Translations under genes and position numbers: made by a program
Notes under the pieces: model-generated
Told to the model about the DNA's origin: nothing
Database searches by the model: none
Seen by the model: the letters and a program-made list of their open reading frames with translations, nothing else
Assembly (NCBI RefSeq): GCF_012972705.2
Contig: NZ_JABCSC020000001.1
Location: forward strand, 1 to 64,000
Reading direction: 5' to 3'
Origin: Uliginosibacterium aquaticum
GTDB taxonomy: Bacteria > Pseudomonadota > Gammaproteobacteria > Burkholderiales > Rhodocyclaceae
Length of the DNA stretch: 64,000 nucleotides
In this document: in pieces, positions 27,557-34,813 of the stretch
Layout: every line of letters starts with the position of its first letter
Numbering within the stretch: the stretch's first letter is position 1

Positions 27557-30097
27557 TCAGGCGCGGGTCACTTTCACCGCGCACTTCTTGAAGTCCGTCT
27601 CTTTCGAGATCGGGCAGGTGGCATCCAGCGTGAGCTTGTTCACCAGCCGGCCTTCATCGAAGAAGGGGATGAAGATCAGGCCCACCGGCGGCTTGTTGCG
27701 ACCGTGCGTTTCGATGCGTGCGGTGATCTCGCCACGCCGCGAGGCGACCTTGACCAGCATGCCGCGTTGCAGCTTGCGCTTCGTGGCGTCGTCCGGATGC
27801 ATGAAAATCACCGCTTCCGGCACCGCCTTGTGCAGCTCGGGCACCCGGCGCGTCATCGAGCCGGTGTGCCAGTGCTCCAGCACGCGGCCGGTGCATAGCC
27901 ACAGGTCGAAGTCCTTGTCCGGCATTTCCGGCGGATTCACATAGGGCAGCGCGAAGATGACGGCCTTGCCATCCTTGTGGCCGTAGAACTTCACACCTTC
28001 GCCCTTCTTCACATAGGGATCGAAGCCTTCGCGGAAGCGCCACAGGGTTTCCTTGCCATCCACCACCGGCCAGCGCAGGCCGCGCGCCTTGTGATACATG
28101 TCGAAATCGGCGAGATCATGACCATGGCCGCGGCCGAACTTCGCGTACTCCTCAAACAGGCCTTTCTGCAGATAGAAGCCGAAGATTTTCGACTCGTCGT
28201 TCATGTAGCCGGTAATGGCGTGGGCATTCACCTTCTCGACTTCGCTGAGCGGGAATTTGTTGACCACCTTGTTGGCGTAAAGCACGTCATACAGGGTCTT
28301 GCCCTTCAGTTCCGGCTTCTTGGCGATCAGCTCGGCCGGCCACACTTCCTCGACCTTGAAGCGCTTGGAAAACTCGATGTACTGCCACAGATCCGAGCGT
28401 GCATCGCCCGGCGCCTTGACCTGCTGGCGCCAGAACTGGGTGCGCCGCTCGGCGTTGCCGAACGCACCTTCCTTCTCGGTCCACATCGCGCTGGGCAGAA
28501 TCAGGTCGGCGGCCAGTGCGGACACCGTGGGATACACATCCGAGACCACCACGAAGGCGGCCGGATTGCGCCAGCCCGGATAGACCTCGCCGTTGATATT
28601 CGGCCCGGCCTGCATGTTGTTGGTGGTGCTGGTCCAGTAGCACTTCACCTTGCCATCCTTCAGGGCCCGGCTCTGGGCCACGGCGTGCAGACCGACCTTG
28701 TCGGAAATGGTGCCGTCGGGCAGCTGCCAGATCTCTTCGGCGTGCTTGCGGTGCTCGGGGTTGGTGACCACCATGTCCGCCGGCAGGCGGTGTGCGAAGG
28801 TGCCGACTTCGCGTGCGGTGCCACAGGCACTGGGTTGGCCGGTGAGCGAGAAGGGGCTGTTGCCGGGCTCGCTGATCTTGCCCACCAGCAGGTGGACGTT
28901 GTAGATCATGTTGTTCACCCAGGTGCCGCGGGTGTGCTGGTTGAAACCCATGGTCCAGAAGGAGATCACCTTCTTCTTCGGGTCGGCATACAGCTCGGCC
29001 ATCTTCTGCAGCTTGGCGGCCGGCACGCCGGAGAGTTTGCTGACCTTCTCCACGGTGTATTCAGAGACGAACTTGGCGAATTCTTCGAAGCTGATCGCTT
29101 CGGCTTTGCCCACGTCGCCCTTGGGTTTGCCGTCCGCCCCCGGGTAGCCGTTGTTGGTGGCGTTCTTTTCCAGATCGTGGCCGGGGCGCAGGCCGAAACC
29201 GATGTCGGTTTCGCCTTTCTTGAAATTCACATGCTTCTTCACGAAATCCAGATTCACCTTCTTGTTCTGGATGATGTAGTTGCAGATGTAGTTCAGGATC
29301 GCCAGATCGGTGTTGGGCACGAAGACCATGCCGTTGTCGGCCAGATCGAAGGAGCGATGCTCGAAGGTGGACAGCACGTGCACCTGGCATTGATCGTGGG
29401 ATAGCCGGCGATCCGTGATGCGGCTCCACAGGATCGGGTGCATCTCGGCCATGTTGGAGCCCCACAGCACGAAGGCATCGGTCTGCTCGATATCGTCGTA
29501 GCAGCCCATTGGCTCATCAATGCCGAAGGTGCGCATGAAGCCTGTGACGGCGCTGGCCATACAGTGGCGCGCATTCGGGTCCAGGTTGTTGGTGCGGAAA
29601 CCGGCCTTGTAGAGCTTGCTGGCGGCATAGCCTTCCCAGATCGTCCATTGGCCCGAGCCGAACATGGCGATGGAATTCGGACCGCTCTCCTTGATCGCAG
29701 CCTTCCACTTCTCGGCCATGATGTCGAAAGCCTTGTCCCAGCTGATCGGCGCGAATTCGCCGTCCTTGGCGTACTGGCCGTTCTTCATGCGCAGCAGCGG
29801 CTGGGTCAGGCGGTCGGCGCCATACATGATCTTGGACAGGAAGTAGCCCTTGATGCAGTTGAGCCCCCGGTTGACCGGTGCGTCCGGGTCGCCCTGGGTC
29901 GCTACGATCTTGCCGTTCTGCACGCCCACCAGCACCGAGCAGCCGGTACCGCAGAAGCGGCAGGCGGCCTTGTCCCAGCGCACTTCGCTGGGGGTGGCTG
30001 CAGCCGTGGCGGCATGCACCAGCGGGCTGCCCACGGCGGTTGCGGTGGCGGCGGCCAGCGCCTGGGTCTTGATGAAATCGCGGCGACTGAGGCTCAT
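27557..30097 (-). CDS. napA: NapA periplasmic nitrate reductase catalytic subunit
   Basis: An 846-residue molybdenum enzyme reducing nitrate to nitrite in the periplasm. The N-terminus has a Tat signal ([14 protein letters not shown]). The [4Fe-4S] site is [17 protein letters not shown] with a later [10 protein letters not shown], and the Mo-bis-MGD binding Cys is in [11 protein letters not shown]. Length matches NapA (about 830-850). It overlaps napD by four bases and is probably exported after NapD binding. No napE or napF is present. Confidence 0.97.
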   Translation of the reverse strand: MSLSRRDFIKTQALAAATATAVGSPLVHAATAAATPSEVRWDKAACRFCGTGCSVLVGVQNGKIVATQGDPDAPVNRGLNCIKGYFLSKIMYGADRLTQPLLRMKNGQYAKDGEFAPISWDKAFDIMAEKWKAAIKESGPNSIAMFGSGQWTIWEGYAASKLYKAGFRTNNLDPNARHCMASAVTGFMRTFGIDEPMGCYDDIEQTDAFVLWGSNMAEMHPILWSRITDRRLSHDQCQVHVLSTFEHRSFDLADNGMVFVPNTDLAILNYICNYIIQNKKVNLDFVKKHVNFKKGETDIGFGLRPGHDLEKNATNNGYPGADGKPKGDVGKAEAISFEEFAKFVSEYTVEKVSKLSGVPAAKLQKMAELYADPKKKVISFWTMGFNQHTRGTWVNNMIYNVHLLVGKISEPGNSPFSLTGQPSACGTAREVGTFAHRLPADMVVTNPEHRKHAEEIWQLPDGTISDKVGLHAVAQSRALKDGKVKCYWTSTTNNMQAGPNINGEVYPGWRNPAAFVVVSDVYPTVSALAADLILPSAMWTEKEGAFGNAERRTQFWRQQVKAPGDARSDLWQYIEFSKRFKVEEVWPAELIAKKPELKGKTLYDVLYANKVVNKFPLSEVEKVNAHAITGYMNDESKIFGFYLQKGLFEEYAKFGRGHGHDLADFDMYHKARGLRWPVVDGKETLWRFREGFDPYVKKGEGVKFYGHKDGKAVIFALPYVNPPEMPDKDFDLWLCTGRVLEHWHTGSMTRRVPELHKAVPEAVIFMHPDDATKRKLQRGMLVKVASRRGEITARIETHGRNKPPVGLIFIPFFDEGRLVNKLTLDATCPISKETDFKKCAVKVTRA

Positions 30098-30399
30098 GCT
30101 TGCATCTCCTGTACGTGTCTTTTCTTGGAACTGGCCATGGCGGCGGCCAGTTCGTCCGGGGTGACTTCTTCGTCGGTGTATTCGTAGGCCAGCGTGGTGC
30201 CCAGCACGCCGCTGGCGACGGACACGGCGAGAATCGAATCGGTGACGGCATAGCCTTCGCCGTCTTCCAGCATCACCACCAGGCGGCCTCCATCCGGTGT
30301 CGTGCCATGCAGGCTCACGCCGGCAATGCCGACGAGGCGGGCGGCGACTTCGGCGGCCTGTTCCGGCCTGACCCTGACCAGCAGACTTACGATCTTCAT
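30094..30399 (-). CDS. napD: NapD Tat-signal chaperone for NapA
   Basis: A 101-residue cytoplasmic protein that binds the NapA twin-arginine signal. Family marks are the opening [21 protein letters not shown], the [19 protein letters not shown] strand and [13 protein letters not shown] 30399 is preceded by TTGGAGAA. It is the first gene of the nap operon, about 140 bases downstream of an FNR-type site. Confidence 0.92.
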   Translation of the reverse strand: MKIVSLLVRVRPEQAAEVAARLVGIAGVSLHGTTPDGGRLVVMLEDGEGYAVTDSILAVSVASGVLGTTLAYEYTDEEVTPDELAAAMASSKKRHVQEMQA

Positions 30400-30537
30400 G
30401 TGGTTCTCCAATCCCGGTGGGCTATCGAAGCAGTCTGGTAAAAATGCACTGCCGTGGTGCGCCATTCCGCCCAAAAGGGAAATGCCCCGCACTGGTGCTA
30501 TCAGGGGGATTGGAGTCGCTTGGCCGGGGTAGCCTCC

Positions 30538-30551
30538 TTGATTCGTGTCAA
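30538..30551 (-). promoter_or_regulatory. FNR/Dnr-type operator upstream of napD
   Basis: TTGATTCGTGTCAA matches the FNR half-site pair TTGAT-N4-ATCAA with one mismatch. It lies about 140 bases upstream of napD, in a gap of about 190 bases between napD and the upstream operon. If it were at -41.5 the transcript would start near 30503; I do not see a good -10 there. Confidence 0.7.
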
Positions 30552-30569
30552 GAATGGCCAGAGCCCTTG

Positions 30570-30589
30570 CCCGGCAAGGCTTTGCCGGG
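30570..30589 (-). terminator. Hairpin after the membrane protein gene, possible terminator
   Basis: CCCGGCAA (30570-30577) and TTGCCGGG (30582-30589) form a perfect 8-bp stem with a 4-base loop directly after the stop codon at 30591. No T tract follows on the minus strand, so termination may be weak or Rho-dependent. It separates this operon from the nap promoter region. Confidence 0.4.
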
Positions 30590-30590
30590 A

Positions 30591-31886
30591 TCAGGGATTA
30601 CCCGCGGCCGGGCGAACGCGAGGTGGCAGGGTGTGAAGCAGGGCGAGTCGCTGGCGGTAGGCGTGCATCGCGCGAGCCAGCAAGCTCAGCTGGACGAGCT
30701 TGCTGGCCGCGAGCAGGGCTGCACCGGGCAGGACCAGCACGGGAACGAAGGCGGCTGTCGTGAGCACCAGGCTGGCGCCGAAATCGGCCAGCAACTGCGC
30801 ACGCTGGGCGCGCTCAGGCACGATCTGGTGCAGCAGGGGCAGACGCGCGCGGGCCTTGTTGGCGCGTTGCCAGTGCAGCCAGATCAGGAAGGGCACGATG
30901 CGGTAGAGCATCACGCTGATCGTGCCACCCCCCAGTCCGGTCAGTGCCAGCACGCCGAAGGCTAGGCCCCAGCGCGGGTCCGACGCCAGGCTGGCGAGCA
31001 GGCCCAGCAAGGCCAGCCCGCTGCTCAATGCAGCGACCGCCAGCCAGCCCCAGTGGAAGGCATCGCGCTCGCCGCGCCGCGCTTCCACCACGCGCAGCCC
31101 GGTGAGCAGGCCGAAAGCCAGGCACAGAAGGGCCAGCAAGGCCGTGCAGAGCTGTGCCAGCGTGCTCCAGCCGGCCAGGCTGGCGAGGCCTCCGGTGAGC
31201 AGCAGCAGTGGCAGGCTGCGCGTGGCCTGCTCCCAGTGCTTGGGGTAGTGCGCGCTGACATGGAACATCGGCACCACTACGCTGCTCACGCTGATGATCA
31301 GGCCGCCGATCCAGCCGATCAGCCCCCACTGCGCATGCCAGTCCACGAGCTGCAGGAAGGGCAGGGCCCAGCCGAAACGCATTACGCCGATCAGGCTGAG
31401 GCCCAGCAGCACGGTGGCGGCAAAAGCCAGGGCATTGCGCCGCAAGGCGGCGGGCAAGGCCGCCTGCAGGCGTTGTTGCCACAGCGCGCGGATAAGTTTG
31501 GTCAGGAAACTGAGCAGGCTGGCGGCCAGCAGCAGGCCGGCTGTGAGCAGCCAGGCCGGGTCGGCGAAGAGGAAGCCGCCGGCGAGCGCGTAGGCCCCCG
31601 CCAGCAGCGCGGACAGGATCAGCCAGTCCAGCCGTGGCCAGCGCGGCAGGGCCAGGCCGCAGGCCACCGGCACGAACTGCAGGAGCGCTCCCAGCATCAC
31701 CGGCATCAGACCGGCCAGGGCGAACAGATGCACGGCGGCCAGCGCGGCCGGATGCCAGCGCGTGAGCAGCGCTTCAGGCTGCCAGGCCAGCAGGATTCCC
31801 GCCGCGCCCATGCCGGCCAGGCCGGCCAGAAAGTGGGCGAAGGAAAGATCAGGCGCAGGCGAGGCTTCGGTGGAGACGAGTTGCAT
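30591..31886 (-). CDS. Polytopic membrane protein, heme-copper-oxidase-I or NnrS-like
   Basis: A 431-residue inner-membrane protein with about 12 helices and no large soluble domain. Histidines lie in helices: WHPAALAAVHLFALAGLMPVML, DWHAQWGLIGWIGG and VVVPMFHVSAHYP, then FLIWLHWQ. This pattern resembles small subunit-I-like or NnrS-like heme proteins linked to nitrogen oxides. I infer a heme-binding role but cannot fix the family. ATG 31886 is the first good start, though its ribosome site is weak. It follows the DUF2249 gene after a REP pair. Confidence 0.6.
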   Translation of the reverse strand: MQLVSTEASPAPDLSFAHFLAGLAGMGAAGILLAWQPEALLTRWHPAALAAVHLFALAGLMPVMLGALLQFVPVACGLALPRWPRLDWLILSALLAGAYALAGGFLFADPAWLLTAGLLLAASLLSFLTKLIRALWQQRLQAALPAALRRNALAFAATVLLGLSLIGVMRFGWALPFLQLVDWHAQWGLIGWIGGLIISVSSVVVPMFHVSAHYPKHWEQATRSLPLLLLTGGLASLAGWSTLAQLCTALLALLCLAFGLLTGLRVVEARRGERDAFHWGWLAVAALSSGLALLGLLASLASDPRWGLAFGVLALTGLGGGTISVMLYRIVPFLIWLHWQRANKARARLPLLHQIVPERAQRAQLLADFGASLVLTTAAFVPVLVLPGAALLAASKLVQLSLLARAMHAYRQRLALLHTLPPRVRPAAGNP

Positions 31887-31958
31887 GGGCGTGTACAAGC
31901 GGAACTGGCCGCGAAGGTTTCGGTCGGGGTGCTTGTGGCCGGGTCAGAGACTTGTTTT

Positions 31959-32018
31959 CGTAGGGCCGACTTCAGCCGGCCTGCCACGCGGCTTGTGCAA
32001 CTGAAGTCGCTCCTACGA
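31959..32018. repeat. REP/BIME pair between DUF2249 and the membrane protein gene
   Basis: A forward REP unit (31959-31981, head GTAGGGCCGACTTCAG) and an inverted unit (31997-32018, complement head GTAGGAGCGACTTCAG) are joined by a linker with CCACGCGG, as at the other two clusters. The inverted head supplies the TAG stop of the DUF2249 gene at 32013-32015. Confidence 0.85.
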
Positions 32019-32246
32019 GGTTTTTCCCGCCGCCGCGATGTGCAGGCGGAACTGCTCGTAACCCGAAAAATCCTCGCGCTTGGCCGTCCATGCCCAGCCG
32101 CGTTCGCGCAGCCAGTCGTAAAGCGGGAAGGGCTCGCGGTGGATGAGCACTTCCAGCGCTTCGCCGGCCGGCAGCACATCCAGTGCGGCCATGATGCGTT
32201 CGAAGGGCTCGGGTGGCGGCAGGCCGCGCACATCCAGTGTTTCCAT
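32013..32246 (-). CDS. DUF2249 domain protein
   Basis: A 77-residue cytoplasmic protein matching DUF2249, a TusA/SirA-like small fold often found with hemerythrin or nitrogen-oxide genes. Marks are LDVRGLPPPEPFERIMAALD and PFPLYDWLRERGWAWT. Its start overlaps the stop of the hemerythrin gene at 32246, so translation is coupled. The stop codon is inside a REP unit. The exact role is unknown; cofactor or sulfur transfer, or NO stress, are inferred from neighbours. Confidence 0.85.
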   Translation of the reverse strand: METLDVRGLPPPEPFERIMAALDVLPAGEALEVLIHREPFPLYDWLRERGWAWTAKREDFSGYEQFRLHIAAAGKTS

Positions 32247-32695
32247 CAGGTCTCCCGGCGCAGCACGATCTGTGCGCTGAGCTCACCGACGCGCGGCCCA
32301 AGGCCTTGCTGCGCCATCGGGTAGAGGATGTTTTCCTCCTTCATGTTGTGTTGCTGCAGCAGGATCAGCAGGGCTTCGCCGTAGCCGCGTACGCCGTCCG
32401 TTTCCTGTGCGGCGATGGCTTCGGCCAGATCAAGCAGCAGTTCGCGCGCTTCCTCGTGCTCCATGCGCATTACGGCGGTGGGCCCGCATGTCATGCCGGA
32501 GCTGGCTTCGAAGGCCGGGAAGAGCACTTCCTCCTCGGCGGCGAAGTGAGCCAGGATGTCATGGCGCAGGGCTTCGAAGGCGGCGCTGGCGGCCTGCCAG
32601 TCGCCGCCGATGGCGCTGCGGCGCAGCGCGCCGAGCTGCTCGTCGCAATGGCGGTGATCGGTGGTGAGATAGGTCACGAAATCAGGGGAGCTCAT
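32246..32695 (-). CDS. Hemerythrin HHE-domain protein
   Basis: A 149-residue cytoplasmic protein from ATG 32695 (an alternative ATG at 32707 adds four residues but leaves almost no leader). Metal-ligand histidines appear in TTDHRHCDEQ, RHDILAHFAAEEEVLFPAF, RMEHEEARELL and QQHNMKEENILYP, a typical di-iron four-helix bundle. Such proteins bind or sense oxygen or NO, or repair iron-sulfur clusters. It leads an operon with DUF2249 and the polytopic membrane protein, behind an FNR-type promoter. Confidence 0.9.
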   Translation of the reverse strand: MSSPDFVTYLTTDHRHCDEQLGALRRSAIGGDWQAASAAFEALRHDILAHFAAEEEVLFPAFEASSGMTCGPTAVMRMEHEEARELLLDLAEAIAAQETDGVRGYGEALLILLQQHNMKEENILYPMAQQGLGPRVGELSAQIVLRRET

Positions 32696-32724
32696 TGTTT
32701 TATCCATTCTCTGAGTGTGGTCTG

Positions 32725-32767
32725 AGTATGGGAATTGCCGCCCCCGGCTGTAATTGACTCGTATCAA
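32725..32767 (-). promoter_or_regulatory. FNR-type class II promoter of the hemerythrin operon
   Basis: The FNR-type site TTGACTCGTATCAA (32754-32767) is one mismatch from consensus. A -10-like CATACT lies at 32725-32730, about 31 bases from the site centre, exactly where a class II FNR promoter needs it. The predicted transcript start near 32718 gives a leader of roughly 20 bases to ATG 32695. Confidence 0.8.
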
Positions 32768-32838
32768 GCGCGTCAGCGCCGCAGGCGGCGGTGCGCGTCG
32801 CGTCGCGACGAGGCCGACACAAGTGTGCGACTCTGTGA

Positions 32839-32857
32839 TTAAATGAGAATGGTTCTT
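32839..32857 (+). promoter_or_regulatory. Candidate Fur box upstream of the ECF sigma gene
   Basis: A 19-base site centred on TGAGAATGGTTCTTG resembles the Fur consensus (I count 11 of 19 matches). It lies 45 to 60 bases before the GTG start of the sigma factor gene. The AAATGAGAAT half recurs in opposite orientation before the TonB-dependent receptor gene. Confidence 0.65.
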
Positions 32858-32899
32858 GTTAAGAAATCATAAGCAGCTCCAAGCTGTTTCAACTCATTC

Positions 32900-33421
32900 G
32901 TGGATTCTGTCGTGCTGGAGCGTTATCACCGTGAGCTGCTGAATTTCCTGAATCGCCAGGTGAGCGATCGCGATACGGCGGCCGATCTTGCGCAGGAGAG
33001 TTTCCTGCGGGTGCTGTCGGTGCAGGGCAGCGGCCAGGCCATCCTGGACGTGCGGGCCCTGCTCTATCGCACGGCCCGCAATCTGATCGTCGACTTTCAT
33101 CGGCGCGATGCGGTGCGCCGGCACGAGCCCCTCGATGCCTTGCCCGAAGAGTTTCATCCGCCAGCGCCACGCCATCTGCAACCCGAAGAGGTGCTGGCCT
33201 CGCAGCAGATCATCCGTGCCTATGTGGCCACCATCGAGGCGCTGCCGCCGCGTTGCCGTGAAGCCTTCGTGCTGTCCATTCTGGAAGGCCTCAGCCATGC
33301 GCAGATTGCACAGCACATGGGGGTTTCGGTCAGCATGGTGGAGAAGCATGTGGTGCGCGCAATGGTGGCCTGCAAGCTGTGTGAGCGGCAGCTGCGCGGG
33401 GCTGGCTCCGGCAGCGCCTGA
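32900..33421 (+). CDS. FecI-like ECF sigma factor
   Basis: A 173-residue ECF sigma factor of the iron-starvation group. Region 2 shows RDTAADLAQESFLRVL, and region 4 shows EALPPRCREAFVLSILEGLSHAQIAQHMGVSVSMVEKHV, a helix-turn-helix. The GTG start at 32900 is the only plausible one, since the reading frame begins at the conserved N-terminus. The FecR-type regulator and the receptor gene follow, so it probably activates the receptor when a siderophore binds. Confidence 0.9.
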   Translation: MDSVVLERYHRELLNFLNRQVSDRDTAADLAQESFLRVLSVQGSGQAILDVRALLYRTARNLIVDFHRRDAVRRHEPLDALPEEFHPPAPRHLQPEEVLASQQIIRAYVATIEALPPRCREAFVLSILEGLSHAQIAQHMGVSVSMVEKHVVRAMVACKLCERQLRGAGSGSA

Positions 33422-33526
33422 GCTCGGCTATAGTCCGCCCAAAAGTACGCCCGTATGCCGCAGGGGTGAGGAAATGCCCGCCCTCATGCGTCTACTGCAC
33501 AAGAACATGCCTTCCGCCCCCTGCCC

Positions 33527-34681
33527 ATGAACTCGCGCTCACACGATCACGCCCCCGCCGCCGCCCCGGATCCCGCCGAGGATGCGCGCGACTTCGACGC
33601 CTTTGCCCAGGATCAGGATCCGCTCGACATTGAGGCGGCGACCTGGGCGCTGCGCCGGCGCAATGGTCTGGACGCAGCGGGCGAGGCTGAACTGGCGGAC
33701 TGGCTGAAGGCGGATCCGCGCCATGGTGCGGCCCTTGAGGACATGGAGCACACATTCGATGAGCTGCGGCATTTGCCCGACGAGCATCTGGCATCCCTCA
33801 GGGCCGGCCTGGGCGAGCGGGCTGCAGGCGCTCCGCCGCAGGCTCCGGCCCCGGCCTGGCCGCCCGCGTTGCCGCGTCCGCCGGCCCGCAACGGCTGGAG
33901 GGCATGGCTGCAGGGCGGCTGGCTGCCGCAGGCCATGGCGGCGGCGCTGGCCTGTGTCGTGGTGGCAGGTGCCTGGCTGGGCTGGCAGCAGTGGCAGCTG
34001 CAACCGGGCTTCGTGCAGGCCTATGCCACCGAGCGCGGGCAGCAGCTCAGCGTGAGCCTGCCGGATGCGGCAAGCCAGGGCAGCACGCTGCAGCTTGATA
34101 CGGCCAGCCGGGCCGAGGTGCGCTTGTTCCGCGACCGTCGCGAAGTGCACTTGCAGGAAGGTCAGGTCATGTTTGTCGTGCATCCGGACGCGCAACGTCC
34201 ATTCCATGTGTGGGCCGGAGGGGTGCGCGTCACCGTGGTGGGCACCCGTTTTTCGGTGCGCCACAGCCAGAGTGGCCGTGATGCCGGCCAGACGGTGGTG
34301 GAAGTAGAGGAGGGACGGGTGCGGGTGGCGCCCGCCAGCGCCGATGCCCGCCTGGCGAGCGTGGAGTTGCATGCCGGCCAGCGTGTGGTGGCGGATGGCC
34401 GCGGCCAGCTCAGCGCGCCCGCCGCGCTGCCGCCCACCGCCGTGGCCCCCTGGCGTGAGGGGCGGGTGAGTTTTGACCAGACGCCGCTGGCCGACGCCAT
34501 CGCTGAGTTCGAGCGCTATGGCCATACCGGCCTGGTGGTGCGTGATCCGGCCGTGGCGGCGCTGCCAGTGGGCGGCAGCTACACCTTGCGCCAGTTCCAG
34601 CAGTTCGCCCGGGCCTTGCCGCAGCTTCTGCCCGTGCGGCTGGAGTCGCACGGCGCGCTCACGGAGGTGGTGGCAAGGTAG
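33527..34681 (+). CDS. FecR-type transmembrane sigma regulator
   Basis: A 384-residue inner-membrane regulator. The N-terminal DUF4880 domain (EAATWALRRRNGLDAAGEAELADWLKADPRH) binds the sigma factor, one membrane helix (AMAAALACVVVAGAWLGW) follows near residue 140, and the periplasmic FecR domain (with VTVVGTRFSVRHS) and DUF4974-like C-terminus receive the signal from the receptor's N-terminal domain. It lies 105 bases after the sigma gene; a TATAGT at 33428-33433 might give it an extra promoter. Confidence 0.92.
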   Translation: MNSRSHDHAPAAAPDPAEDARDFDAFAQDQDPLDIEAATWALRRRNGLDAAGEAELADWLKADPRHGAALEDMEHTFDELRHLPDEHLASLRAGLGERAAGAPPQAPAPAWPPALPRPPARNGWRAWLQGGWLPQAMAAALACVVVAGAWLGWQQWQLQPGFVQAYATERGQQLSVSLPDAASQGSTLQLDTASRAEVRLFRDRREVHLQEGQVMFVVHPDAQRPFHVWAGGVRVTVVGTRFSVRHSQSGRDAGQTVVEVEEGRVRVAPASADARLASVELHAGQRVVADGRGQLSAPAALPPTAVAPWREGRVSFDQTPLADAIAEFERYGHTGLVVRDPAVAALPVGGSYTLRQFQQFARALPQLLPVRLESHGALTEVVAR

Positions 34682-34694
34682 CGGCAAAAAAACT

Positions 34695-34713
34695 TTGAAG
34701 AATTCTCATTTGC
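34695..34713 (-). promoter_or_regulatory. Candidate Fur box upstream of the TonB-dependent receptor
   Basis: Read on the minus strand this site contains AAATGAGAAT followed by TCTTCAA, again about 11 of 19 matches to the Fur consensus. It shares the 10-base core with the site before the sigma gene and lies about 100 bases before the receptor ATG. Confidence 0.5.
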
Positions 34714-34813
34714 AACATGAGGATTCGCTGGGGGTGGTGCGTCTTCATCGGCAGGAGGATCCGCAGCGGCGAGCTGCGGTCCGGCAATCAACGACCGATT
34801 CAGGAGTTCCCCC

